64,000 nt of DNA from Micromonospora sp. NBC_01699 (lineage in GTDB: Bacteria > Actinomycetota > Actinomycetes > Mycobacteriales > Micromonosporaceae). Below are positions 33,151 to 41,230 of the stretch, one piece after another. How positions within the stretch are numbered: position 1 is the first letter of the stretch; every line of letters begins with the position of its first letter. A model generated the notes under the pieces. It searched no databases and had not been told where the DNA came from. It was given only the letters and a program-made list of their open reading frames with translations. The translations under genes were made by a program, and so were the position numbers. The stretch is from positions 7,876,083 through 7,940,082 of the forward strand of contig NZ_CP109199.1 in the NCBI RefSeq assembly GCF_036250065.1, written 5' to 3'.

Positions 33151-33301
33151 CGAACAGGGCTGCGGGTCTTGAACCAAACGCGCACCGACTTTTCAAGTGC
33201 CGAGTAAAGAACCCGACACACATTTCCGGCATTCTGCCCGCATTCTGCCACCAAAACGGTTGATACCGTCACATAAGAAATGCTTATCTATCGAGTCGTG
33301 G

Positions 33302-33392
33302 TTGACACAAAATATCCGGGCCGGCATCTTGCGAAGCAAGGCGAAGTCAAGACCTCTCCTCAAAGGAGGAGTAGGTCTCAGGAGGCTTCGCG
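33302..33392 (+). promoter_or_regulatory. Promoter and structured leader of the first duplicated membrane-protein gene
   Basis: TTGACA (33302-33307), 17 bases, CATCTT (33325-33330). The expected RNA starts near GCGAAGC (33331-33337), which pairs with GCTTCGC (33385-33391) directly before the ATG. Nested inside are AGACCT/AGGTCT (33350-33355/33373-33378) and CTCCTC-AAAG-GAGGAG (33356-33371). The SD lies between the inner and outer stems. The same design recurs at 33670. Confidence 0.7.
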
Positions 33393-33593
33393 ATGCACGA
33401 CACCACCACCCGCGCACTCTGGCTCGCCGTTGCCGTGTTGGCCGCCGCGTTCATCGGCGCGGCTGCGGGAACGATCACCTGGCAGGAGAGCAAGGATGCC
33501 GGGGATGCCGTCCTCGTTGGAGCTGGGGCGTTCGGTGGTGGCCTCGCGCTGATCCTGACCGCGATCCGGTTTGTTACCGACCGGAGTGCCTGA
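33393..33593 (+). CDS. Two-segment membrane protein, copy 1 of a tandem duplication
   Basis: 66 aa. TM1 is ALWLAVAVLAAAFIGAAAG, then TITWQESKDAGD, then a second hydrophobic stretch AVLVGAGAFGGGLALILTAI. The N-terminal 26 residues are almost identical to copy 2 (33762-33959), while the loop and second helix have diverged. It has its own sigma-A-like promoter and is probably expressed apart from the early operon. Confidence 0.72.
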   Translation: MHDTTTRALWLAVAVLAAAFIGAAAGTITWQESKDAGDAVLVGAGAFGGGLALILTAIRFVTDRSA

Positions 33594-33669
33594 GTCGGGC
33601 AGCACGTCTCGGCTAGCCGTCTCGGACAGTAAGCATTCCTGTACAACACGCACTGTTAGCCGCAAATCC

Positions 33670-33761
33670 TTGACACGACCAGCCTGGCCGGGCATCTTGC
33701 GAAGCAAGGCGAAGAGCGAGACCCCTCCATAAAGGAGGAGTAGGTCTCAGGAGGCTTCGCG
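33670..33761 (+). promoter_or_regulatory. Promoter and structured leader of the second duplicated membrane-protein gene
   Basis: TTGACA (33670-33675), 17 bases, CATCTT (33693-33698), then GCGAAGC (33699-33705) pairing with GCTTCGC (33754-33760) before the ATG. The inner AGACC/GGTCT and CCTCC/GGAGG pairings are kept although the intervening bases differ from copy 1. Confidence 0.7.
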
Positions 33762-33959
33762 ATGCACAACACCACCGTCCGCGCACTCTGGCTCGCCGTT
33801 GCCGTGTTGGCCGCCGCGTTCATCGGCGCGGCTGCGGGGGTGATCTCTTGGGCGGGTACCCGAAAGACCGGAAGCGCTGTCCTCGTTGGCGGTGCAGCGT
33901 TCGCGGGTGCGCTCGGGCTGGCTCTGGCCGCTATCGAGTTCGTGGACCCCTCCGCATAG
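33762..33959 (+). CDS. Two-segment membrane protein, copy 2 of a tandem duplication
   Basis: 65 aa. The first helix is identical to copy 1 (ALWLAVAVLAAAFIGAAAG); the loop is ISWAGTRKTGS and the second helix AVLVGGAAFAGALGLALAAI. Divergence confined to the C-terminal half suggests duplication followed by functional specialisation. Function unknown; a membrane-level immunity or exclusion role is possible. Confidence 0.72.
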   Translation: MHNTTVRALWLAVAVLAAAFIGAAAGVISWAGTRKTGSAVLVGGAAFAGALGLALAAIEFVDPSA

Positions 33960-34017
33960 CCGAGGTCGGGGCACCCGCCCGTCCCCGGCCCTGGCGCACC
34001 CTGAGATAGGAGCCCTG

Positions 34018-34293
34018 TTGTGTAACCCCATCGACGAGGCGGCCCGGGAAGTCGCCGAGCGCTTCGCCCTGGACCCCGAGGACTTCGCCCGCCGGGTCCG
34101 GGCGCAGCTCGCCCGACGCATCGCCCGAGGCACCCGACCGCACAAGCGGTGCCCAGTCTGCCGGAACGACCTTCCGGCGCTGGCGTTCGCCGAGGACGCG
34201 AGCAAGGGCGACGGACTGAAGATCGTTTGCCGCGAATGCATGGCGGTCCGGGAAGCAGGTCGTCGCGTGTCCCAGTCTCGGCACACTAACTAG
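34018..34293 (+). CDS. Zinc-finger protein (two CxxC)
   Basis: 91 aa from TTG 34018 (TAGGAG 5 bases upstream). A helical N-terminal part (DEAAREVAERFALDPEDFAR) is followed by KRCPVCRNDLPALAF and IVCRECMAVREAG, a CxxC-x~24-CxxC zinc ribbon as in phage HNH/endonuclease VII-like proteins and small regulators. Catalytic His residues are lacking, so a DNA-binding role is more likely than a nuclease. Confidence 0.6.
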   Translation: MCNPIDEAAREVAERFALDPEDFARRVRAQLARRIARGTRPHKRCPVCRNDLPALAFAEDASKGDGLKIVCRECMAVREAGRRVSQSRHTN

Positions 34294-34502
34294 TTAGGGG
34301 GGAAGGGCGTTTACACGCCCCTAGGCCCCTCCACCTGCAAGCGCCCCGCTGATCACGACCGGTGTGCCCCTAGGGACCGGCTGAACAGCGGGGCCGCTGC
34401 GTTTTCCACTGGCTACGCCCTGGGCGTGCGCTCTCCCGGTTCGGGATGGAGTGCCACAGGGCGTTCCTTTTTGACCCCACCGGGGGGTGACTGGGGGCAG
34501 GC
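34294..34502. other. Gap before the HNH gene
   Basis: 209 bp. It begins with GGGCGTTTACACGCCC (34306-34321), a near-palindrome containing the CGTTTACACG motif, and contains GCCCCGCTG...CAGCGGGGC pairing across about 34341-34396. No gene seen. Confidence 0.5.
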
Positions 34503-34802
34503 GTGGCCTGGGAAGGATCAGACAGAGCCTCCCGCCTGCCCCCGGACTGGGCAGTACGGCGATTGCGCATCCTGCGGCGTGACCAGTACCGCTGTCAGGT
34601 GCCCCTCGAAAGTGGCCCCCGGTGCCTGGCCCCTGCCGGCGAGGTCGATCACATCGAGCCTGGCGATAACCACGAGCCCGAGAATCTTCAGGCCATCTGC
34701 CGATGGCATCACGGTCAGAAGACAGCGGCCGAAGGCAACGCCGCACGACCGCCGACGCCCTCGCGTTATCGCAAGCCTGAGTCTCATCCTGGCGCGCTGT
34801 GA
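34503..34802 (+). CDS. HNH endonuclease
   Basis: 99 aa, GTG with GGGGCAGGC upstream. Classic HNH: an initial Cys (YRCQ), EVDHIEPGDNHEPENLQAIC and RWHHGQKT, giving the D-H, N and H-H positions. HNH proteins encoded beside terminase genes of siphophages commonly assist packaging by nicking. The terminase genes begin 1.4 kb downstream after three minus-strand genes. Confidence 0.88.
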   Translation: MAWEGSDRASRLPPDWAVRRLRILRRDQYRCQVPLESGPRCLAPAGEVDHIEPGDNHEPENLQAICRWHHGQKTAAEGNAARPPTPSRYRKPESHPGAL

Positions 34803-34944
34803 CCAGCGCTGATCAAGAAGCTGATCGATCTGGGGGACGTCGTTGAGCGGTGGGGGGTGGCCCCTCCCCCTCTGGCCTGCTCACCGGGACGGCATAGCGT
34901 CTGCCTGCCTGTACGGGCATACAGGTCGTGCGCCTACCCAGCGG

Positions 34945-35448
34945 TCACGGTGGAATTGGCCGGCTAGTCCTCTTGACGGAGATTCGTCCCGTCCGAGGGT
35001 AGCCAGGTGGCAAAGTAATCTCCCACTTCTCGAATCTCTCATGAACCTCGAAGCGCCACGATCCGTCCGATTCCGCCTGGGCACCCCCCGTCACCGGCGG
35101 TACGGCGTCTGGCCGACGCTCGGCAGCCACGCGGAATGCAGCTGTAGCGAAGGTTAACGCCTCGTTCGTCGTCAGAAGCGCTAGCTGCTCTGGAGCTTTC
35201 TTCCACCGACGCCAGGCAACACTCATAAGGGCGTCGTAGGCGGCGTTCCCAATAACGCCGCTGATCGCTGCCGCGCCAACGGTTGTAACAAGATCCTTGT
35301 AAGGCTCGATTGCCCCGAGCACGAATGTCAAGGCGCCTGCGTGGTAGTTCCTACTCGTCTGCCAGGTGCCGGCCGGGATAAAGCTGGTCTCCTCTGGGGA
35401 TGCGGAGCCCTGCTGATCGCCGCCGTCACCCTTGCCGCCATCGCCCAT
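34945..35448 (-). CDS. Minus-strand accessory protein with hydrophobic segment
   Basis: 167 aa. Gly/Asp-rich N-terminus (MGDGGKGDGGDQQG), a hydrophobic segment DLVTTVGAAAISGVIGNAAY, then a soluble C-terminal part containing SWRFEVHERFEKWEITLPPG. Inserted between HNH and terminase genes in the opposite direction, a typical moron position. Function unknown. Confidence 0.5.
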   Translation of the reverse strand: MGDGGKGDGGDQQGSASPEETSFIPAGTWQTSRNYHAGALTFVLGAIEPYKDLVTTVGAAAISGVIGNAAYDALMSVAWRRWKKAPEQLALLTTNEALTFATAAFRVAAERRPDAVPPVTGGAQAESDGSWRFEVHERFEKWEITLPPGYPRTGRISVKRTSRPIPP

Positions 35449-35469
35449 AAGGAGATTGTGGCCGCTCGG

Positions 35470-35754
35470 TCAAGACGGCCTTGAATCTTCCGCTGGAAAC
35501 AGCGGCTCGGGCCGCGTCACGCGCCACACTCCGCGACTCGCCCCCTCGGCGTAAATCCTCACCAGCTCGGCGCGTGCCTCTGCCTCGTCGGCGTACCGCG
35601 CTCGCTGCATCGGCTCCCGAGCGGGATCGCTGAGGTGCACCTCCCACCCCCACGGCTCGGCCATGTCCTGCCAGAGCCGGACGTCCGCCGACGGGATGTC
35701 CGATCCCTCGGCGTAGAGCCACCCGGCCTCTCTGAGCTGCGGTAATGCCTTCAC
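35470..35754 (-). CDS. Minus-strand small accessory protein
   Basis: 94 aa, GTG start with a GGTCGGGG-type upstream purine stretch. MKALPQLREAGWLYAEGSDI, then VRLWQDMAEPWGWEVHLSD and AEARAELVRIYAEGASRGVW: a small alpha/beta fold with many Trp. Co-directional with the genes on either side. No recognised family. Confidence 0.55.
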   Translation of the reverse strand: MKALPQLREAGWLYAEGSDIPSADVRLWQDMAEPWGWEVHLSDPAREPMQRARYADEAEARAELVRIYAEGASRGVWRVTRPEPLFPAEDSRPS

Positions 35755-35784
35755 TCCCCGACCCTACTGAGCGGGACGGACGGG

Positions 35785-36117
35785 CTAGCCCTCGCCCGGT
35801 TCCTCGCTGCGCGGCTCGGCGGCGGTGCTCTCTTCCTCGGGCGTCCCTCGGCGGATGAGTGCCCGTGCTGTCTGTCCGTCTTGGCGTAGGCGTTCGCGGG
35901 TGGTCTCACCAATCTGACGAACAACCTCACGCGCGACCAGCCCCGCCGCGCCGCTAGCAAGCACCGGCACGACGACGTCGACGAGAACGACGCCGATGGT
36001 GTTCCCGCCCGCCCAAACACCTCCCGTTCCGCTGACAGACACCTCGATAGCCGGCGCTTGCGAATTCTGGTCCGCAGGTCCGCCCTGGTCGGGCGAGGTC
36101 TCTCGTTCACTCGTCAC
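35785..36117 (-). CDS. Minus-strand small membrane accessory protein
   Basis: 110 aa, GTG start. A hydrophobic middle (GNTIGVVLVDVVVPVLASGAAGLVA) is followed by a charged helix (REVVRQIGETTRERLRQDGQ) and an acidic tail. First gene of the minus-strand block, divergent from the terminase operon across a 58-bp gap that must hold both promoters. Confidence 0.55.
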   Translation of the reverse strand: MTSERETSPDQGGPADQNSQAPAIEVSVSGTGGVWAGGNTIGVVLVDVVVPVLASGAAGLVAREVVRQIGETTRERLRQDGQTARALIRRGTPEEESTAAEPRSEEPGEG

Positions 36118-36175
36118 GCAATCAGTCTGTCAACTCGTCACTACTCACAGCCATCGCCCGAAGGGAGGTCACGCC

Positions 36176-36625
36176 GTGTCCCGAGGCACGATGCACCCGA
36201 GCAAGCCGGAAGGCCAGCGACGGCGCCGGAACACCCCGACGCACGGCGAGACCGTCCTTCCCCGCAGTGACGAGCTGCGCGGCCCTGAGCTGGCCGAGCT
36301 GACCGGTGGCCGGGTCTTCGGCCCGGAAGTTCTGGCTTGGTACGACGTGTGGCGGCGCTCCCCGCAGGCGGCCGTGTTCGAGTCAACCGACTGGCTGCGG
36401 CTGGCGATGCTGGCCCCGATCGTCGAGGCGCACTTCCGCCGGCCGTCCGCTGCGGCGCTCGGCGAGATCCGCATGAACGAAGAACGCCTCGGCGCGACCT
36501 TCGTCGACCGGATGCGCGCCCGCCTGCGGGTCGCCGACGAGGACGACGACCAAGGCGCCGAGCTTCCGCCGGGCGTGACCGACATCAACACGGCCCGCGA
36601 CGAACTTCGTCGCCGGCTGGCGTGA
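36176..36625 (+). CDS. Phage terminase small subunit
   Basis: 149 aa, GTG with GGGAGGT 6 bases upstream. It is basic and Pro-rich at the N-terminus, then GGRVFGPEVLAWYDVWRRSP and MLAPIVEAHFRRPSAAALGE, the helical pattern of small terminase subunits. It overlaps the large subunit start (GTGA). It would recognise pac/cos DNA and load the large subunit. Confidence 0.75.
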   Translation: MSRGTMHPSKPEGQRRRRNTPTHGETVLPRSDELRGPELAELTGGRVFGPEVLAWYDVWRRSPQAAVFESTDWLRLAMLAPIVEAHFRRPSAAALGEIRMNEERLGATFVDRMRARLRVADEDDDQGAELPPGVTDINTARDELRRRLA

Positions 36626-38337
36626 CCGCGCAGGCACTCGCCGACGCAGAGCTGAAAGCCCACGCACGAGAGGCCGCCCGCGAGGCGGTCGAACTGCACG
36701 CCCTGACGACCGTCCCCGCGTTCCCGATGGACGGCTCGGTGCGCTCCCTCGGCTGGGGCGTCATCGATTGGGTAGAGGGCTGGCTACTTCAGCCCGACGG
36801 CGACGAAGCCGGCGAGCCGTACCGGATGACCCGCGAGCAACTGAACTTCGTCCTCTGGTTCTACGCCGTGGACGGCAGGGGCCGCTTCATCTACCGGCGC
36901 GCGGTGCTCCGCAGGGCGAAGGGCTGGGGCAAGTCACCGTTCATCGGCGCTATCTGCCTCGCCGAGCTGTGCGGCCCGGTCCGCTTCGCCGGCTGGGGCA
37001 GCGACGGCGAGCCCATCGGCAAGCCGCACCCGGCGCCGTGGGTGGTGATCGCGGGTGTCTCGGAGACGCAGACCGAAAACACGATGGCCGCCATTCGTTC
37101 GATGGTCGAGGGATCGAGCCTCGTCGAAGCCGCGGGCCTGGACATCGGCAAGACGCGGATCTTCACGCCAGGCGGCGGAAAAATTCAGCCGATCACCACG
37201 GCCAGCGCCTCGGCCGAGGGTGCCAGGCCGAGCATGGCCGTCCTAGACGAAACGCACCATTGGACCGAATCCAACGGCGGGCACGCGCTGTTCCGGGTCA
37301 TCGCCCGGAACCTCGCGAAGTCGCGCGACGGCGCGGCTCGGATGATCGAGACCACCAACGCGCACGCGCCCGGCCGCGACAGCATCGCCGAAGTCTCCTA
37401 CCTCGCGTACCTGGCGATGCGGGAGAAGCGGACGCGGGCGGCCGGTCTGCTGTACGACTCCCGCGAGGCGCCGGGCGACATCGACCTGTCCGACCGCGAT
37501 CGGCTCATGGCTGGGCTGGCATGTGCCTACGGTGACTCGACCTGGGTCGACCTGGAACGCATCGCCGAAGAGGTCTACGACCCGTCGACCCCGCCCGAGG
37601 AGTCGCGCCGGTTCTACCTGAACCAAATCGTCGCCGCCTCCGATAGCTGGCTCGCCCCGCACGAGTACGACGCAAACCGGCGTGACGACCTGGCCCCGCT
37701 GGTCGACGGCGAGACGGTTTGCCTCGGTTTCGACGGTGGCCGGACCGACGACAGCTCGGCGCTCGTCCTGGTCCGGGTGAGCGACGGCGCCCCCTACCTG
37801 CTCGGCCTCTGGGAAAAGCCCGAAGGGCCATCCGGGGTCGGCTGGGAGGTCGACCAGGAAGCGGTCCGGGACCTGGTCGACAACGCGTTTACACGCTTCG
37901 ACGTCATCGCCTTCTTCAGCGACGTAGCGCTATGGGAAACCGACGTCGACCGCTGGCGCGAGCTGTACGGGGACCGGCTGCTAGTCAAGGCCACGACCCG
38001 TCACACCGTCGCGTGGGACATGCGCGGTCACCAGAGCGACACCGTCCGCGCGGTCGAGTCCCTGCACCGGGCCTTCATCGACGGCGAGGTGCCGCACGGC
38101 CCGAACGTCCTCGCGGACGGCACGGACGGAGCCCAGGCCCTACGCCGGCACGTCCTCAACGGCCGCAGGCGGCCGAACCGCTGGGGGATCTCCTTCGGCA
38201 AGGAAACCCGCGAGTCACCGAAGAAGGTCGATGCCCTCGCGGCCCTGGTCCTCGCCCGAATGGCCCGTTCCCGCGTCCTCGCCGAGGACGTCCTTCGCAA
38301 GCGCCGGAAGCGATCCGGACGCCTTTACGGATTCTGA
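36622..38337 (+). CDS. Phage terminase large subunit
   Basis: 571 aa. ATPase domain with a Walker A-like RRAKGWGKSPF near 97-107, Walker B MAVLDETHHW near 205-214, and coupling TTNAHAPG. The nuclease domain has GFDGGRTDDSSALVL near 368 and later acidic residues (ALWETDVDRW; KKVDALAALV). It cuts and pumps genome concatemers into proheads. Length and layout are normal for siphophages. Confidence 0.93.
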   Translation: MTAQALADAELKAHAREAAREAVELHALTTVPAFPMDGSVRSLGWGVIDWVEGWLLQPDGDEAGEPYRMTREQLNFVLWFYAVDGRGRFIYRRAVLRRAKGWGKSPFIGAICLAELCGPVRFAGWGSDGEPIGKPHPAPWVVIAGVSETQTENTMAAIRSMVEGSSLVEAAGLDIGKTRIFTPGGGKIQPITTASASAEGARPSMAVLDETHHWTESNGGHALFRVIARNLAKSRDGAARMIETTNAHAPGRDSIAEVSYLAYLAMREKRTRAAGLLYDSREAPGDIDLSDRDRLMAGLACAYGDSTWVDLERIAEEVYDPSTPPEESRRFYLNQIVAASDSWLAPHEYDANRRDDLAPLVDGETVCLGFDGGRTDDSSALVLVRVSDGAPYLLGLWEKPEGPSGVGWEVDQEAVRDLVDNAFTRFDVIAFFSDVALWETDVDRWRELYGDRLLVKATTRHTVAWDMRGHQSDTVRAVESLHRAFIDGEVPHGPNVLADGTDGAQALRRHVLNGRRRPNRWGISFGKETRESPKKVDALAALVLARMARSRVLAEDVLRKRRKRSGRLYGF

Positions 38338-38361
38338 CCCGCCTCGGAAGGAGGCCCCTTC

Positions 38362-39762
38362 GTGCCTGCCACCGACGGCGCTATCACTGGCCTCGCCGAG
38401 GAACTGATCGGCGAGCACCGGACGCAAACGCAGGACCGCAGCCGGGGAGCGGGCAAGGTCGCCCGCTACCTGCGCGGCGATCATGACTTGCCGTACATGC
38501 CGAAGGGCGCGAAGGCCGAGTACAAGTCTCTCGCACAGAAGTCCATCACGAATTGGCTCCCGCTGATCAGCGAGACCTACGTGAAGGGCCTGTTCGTGGA
38601 CGGGTACCGCGCGACTCGGGCGACCGAGAACGCCGCGCCCTGGTCGTACTGGCAGGCGAACCGGCTCGACGCCCGCCAGACCATCCCGCACCGTGGCGCA
38701 CTGGAGTTCGGCGCGTCCTACGTCGTGGTCCTGCCCGGCGATAAGGCGCCGATGATCCGCCCGCTGACGCCTCTGAAAACGATCGCGATGTACGAGGACG
38801 ACGACGATGACTGGCCGATTCATGGCCTGCGGGTCAAGGGCCGGTCAGCCGACGGCGCGCGGCTCTACGAGCTGTTCGACAGCGAGGCGGTTCACCTGCT
38901 CGCGCGGCCGAAGGACTCGGGCAAGCTGACCGTCGTCCGCTCGGACACTCACGGCCTGGGCGTGACGCCGCTGTCGCGGTTCCGCGACCGGCTGGACGGC
39001 CAGAACGTCGGCGTTATCGCCCCGCTGCTCGTGCTTCAGGACCGCATCAGCGAGGCCGTCTTCTCGCTGCTCGCGGCACTTCAGTTCGCGTCATTCCGGC
39101 AGCGCTGGGCAACCGGCCTGGCTATCCCCACGATCGACGACCCGGCGTCACCGCTGTACGGCCAGCCGATCGAGCCGTTCGAGGCGGCCGTAGATCGGTT
39201 GTGGGTCTCAGACTCGCCGGACGCCAAGTTCGGGAGCTTCGATCAGACCGACGTCACCGGGCACCTCGAAACGTACGGCTCGGGTGTGCGGACGCTGGCC
39301 GCTATCGCGCAGCTCTCCCCCCATGTCCTGCTCGGCGACCTGGTCAACCTCTCGGCCGATGCGTTGGCCGCTGCTGAGGCCGCGACACAGCGCAAGATCG
39401 GCGAGTACGAGACGATCTTCGGCGAGAGCTGGGAGCAGACCCTACGGCTCGCGGCCCTCGCGGCTGGCGACAAGACGTCGGCTGGCGACATCTCGTGTCA
39501 GGTCCGCTGGCGCGACACCGAGGCGCGAAGCCTCGCGGCTGCGGTCGACGCCCTGGGCAAGATGGTCACGATGCTTGCCGTGCCGGCCGAGGCCGCATGG
39601 GAGCGCATCCCCGGCGTGACGGACACCGACATTCAGCGGTGGCGCGGCATGGCGACGTCCAGCGACGGACTCGCGGCGCTGGCGGACGCGCTGACCCGGC
39701 AGTCAACGCCGGCCCTGCCCACTGCGGCCGTGCCTACTGCGGCCCTTGCCGCTGCGGCGTAA
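38362..39762 (+). CDS. Phage portal protein (SPP1 gp6-like)
   Basis: 466 aa, GTG preceded by GGAAGGAGG. Begins with a helical lead (ITGLAEELIGEHRTQTQDRS); the central wing contains FVDGYRATRA, YVVVLPGDKAPMIRPLTPLK and VGVIAPLLVLQDRISEAVFS. It ends in a helical barrel/crown region rich in Ala. It follows terminase by 24 bp. It forms the dodecameric vertex ring for DNA entry. Confidence 0.9.
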   Translation: MPATDGAITGLAEELIGEHRTQTQDRSRGAGKVARYLRGDHDLPYMPKGAKAEYKSLAQKSITNWLPLISETYVKGLFVDGYRATRATENAAPWSYWQANRLDARQTIPHRGALEFGASYVVVLPGDKAPMIRPLTPLKTIAMYEDDDDDWPIHGLRVKGRSADGARLYELFDSEAVHLLARPKDSGKLTVVRSDTHGLGVTPLSRFRDRLDGQNVGVIAPLLVLQDRISEAVFSLLAALQFASFRQRWATGLAIPTIDDPASPLYGQPIEPFEAAVDRLWVSDSPDAKFGSFDQTDVTGHLETYGSGVRTLAAIAQLSPHVLLGDLVNLSADALAAAEAATQRKIGEYETIFGESWEQTLRLAALAAGDKTSAGDISCQVRWRDTEARSLAAAVDALGKMVTMLAVPAEAAWERIPGVTDTDIQRWRGMATSSDGLAALADALTRQSTPALPTAAVPTAALAAAA

Positions 39763-39765
39763 TCC

Positions 39766-40524
39766 GTGGCCGAGCTGACGCCGACGCAGGCTATCGAGCT
39801 GTACCGCCTCGCTCAGGCGCAGATCGCGGGCGAGGCGGCGAGCCGGGCGGTCGTGGCCTTTAACGCCCTGCTCGATCCGGCGAACCTGGACGGCTCGTTC
39901 GGTTCCTACCTACGCGTCCTCGCGCTGATCACGGACGACGCCCGGCAGCGCATGGCCGCGACCGGTGGTCAGTTCTACCTGACCCACCGCGAGGCTATGC
40001 AAGTCCTCGCCGACGCACCGCCGGTCCTGCTGGCTGGCGCGCTCCCGCCCGAGCAGATGACCACAGTCGCACTGGTCACGGGGCCGGTCGAGGTGAAGCG
40101 CGCGATCATCCGGGGCGAGCCGATCTCCGTCGCCATGAGCAAGGCCGCCGCGACGACGGCCGGCGCGGTGTTCCGGCTGACCGCGAACGCTGGGCGGGAC
40201 ACGATCGACACCATGACCGCACGCGACCGGCTGGCCCTTGGCTGGGCGCGGGTCACCGATGGGAACCCCTGCTCGTTCTGTGCGCTGTTAGCGAGCCGTG
40301 GCCCTGTCTACAAGTCGGACCAGTCCGCGACGGGCCGCAAGGGCAGGTATCACGGGAAGTGCGGGTGCCATCCGGTCGCGGTCTACAGCAAGGGCGACCC
40401 GTGGCCCGGCAAGGCTCGGGAGTTTGAAGCCCTGTACGAGAGCGCGACCGAGGGCGAGAGCGGCAGGGACGCGATCAACGCCTTCCGGCGCGCGTACGAA
40501 GCCCAGCAACGCGCAGCGGCATAG
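39766..40524 (+). CDS. MuF-like minor capsid/head morphogenesis protein
   Basis: 252 aa. A helical N-terminus is followed by the MuF-type Cys/His region: DGNPCSFCALLASRGPVYKS and YHGKCGCHPVAVY near the C-terminal third. It directly follows the portal gene, as in SPP1-like phages. MuF proteins bind the portal or capsid interior and may be ejected with DNA. No toxin domain is fused to it. Confidence 0.82.
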   Translation: MAELTPTQAIELYRLAQAQIAGEAASRAVVAFNALLDPANLDGSFGSYLRVLALITDDARQRMAATGGQFYLTHREAMQVLADAPPVLLAGALPPEQMTTVALVTGPVEVKRAIIRGEPISVAMSKAAATTAGAVFRLTANAGRDTIDTMTARDRLALGWARVTDGNPCSFCALLASRGPVYKSDQSATGRKGRYHGKCGCHPVAVYSKGDPWPGKAREFEALYESATEGESGRDAINAFRRAYEAQQRAAA

Positions 40525-40595
40525 CCCGCGCACCCCCCTAGAACGGCCCTGGGAGCTACGAGCATTCCGCGGCCTTCCCTCTTACCTAGCCGAGG

Positions 40596-40615
40596 TGCGT
40601 TGAACGACTCACGCA
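40596..40615. promoter_or_regulatory. Operator-like palindrome, copy 4 (degenerate)
   Basis: TGCGTTGAACGACTCACGCA, with four central/right mismatches to the consensus but the outer arms kept. In the 163-bp gap between the MuF-like gene and scaffold gene. Confidence 0.55.
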
Positions 40616-40687
40616 CCCTCTCAGGGCTAGCGCACCACCCCTACGCGGGCAGGACCCGCACCCCAACCCGTCCCAGGAGGACAACCC

Positions 40688-41215
40688 GTGGCCGACGAGC
40701 CCACCACCCCGCCCGCGACCGAGTCCGCCCAGACGGGCGAGCTGACGCCGGGCAACGCCGGTAGCACCCCGCCCACCCCGCCGGCCGCGTCGCCCTGGGA
40801 TGGGCCGTACGACGAGGGACGCGCAACCCGCCTGATCGAGAACCTTCGCGCCGAGTTGGCCGAGGTCAAGGCGAAGCGTTCGACCCCGCCGGCCGACGAC
40901 GTGAAGGCGCAGTTCGCCGAGCTGACGGCCGAGCTGGCGAAGACGCGGAACGAGGCGATCGAGGCCGCGAAGCGTGCCGCCATTGCCGACGCAAAGGTCC
41001 CCGCGCACCTCGCGGGCTACGTCTCGGGCAAGACCCCGGAGGAGATCAAGGCGAGCGCCGAGAAGGTGGCCGCTGACTTCGCGGCCGGCGAGACCACCAC
41101 CGACCCGCTTCCGGGTCTCCCGAAGCCCCGGCTCACGCCGGGCCGTGCGGCGGCCGACGCCGACTCGCACGACTTCGACGCCGCCGCTGTTGCCCGTGCG
41201 GCACGCGGTTACTGA
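40688..41215 (+). CDS. Phage capsid scaffolding protein
   Basis: 175 aa, AGGAGGAC before the GTG. Acidic Pro/Thr-rich N-terminus, a central coiled coil (ENLRAELAEVKAKRS; AQFAELTAELAKTRNEAIEA), and a basic/Ala-rich C-terminus. Composition, size and position just before the major capsid gene are those of scaffolds, which guide coat assembly and leave the prohead. Confidence 0.82.
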   Translation: MADEPTTPPATESAQTGELTPGNAGSTPPTPPAASPWDGPYDEGRATRLIENLRAELAEVKAKRSTPPADDVKAQFAELTAELAKTRNEAIEAAKRAAIADAKVPAHLAGYVSGKTPEEIKASAEKVAADFAAGETTTDPLPGLPKPRLTPGRAAADADSHDFDAAAVARAARGY

Positions 41216-41230
41216 CCCTGAGAGGTAGCA

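Noticed and set aside
39766-40524. Toxin or ADP-ribosyltransferase fused to the MuF-like protein
   Set aside because: The protein ends after the Cys/His region with a short helical tail; no additional enzymatic domain is visible.
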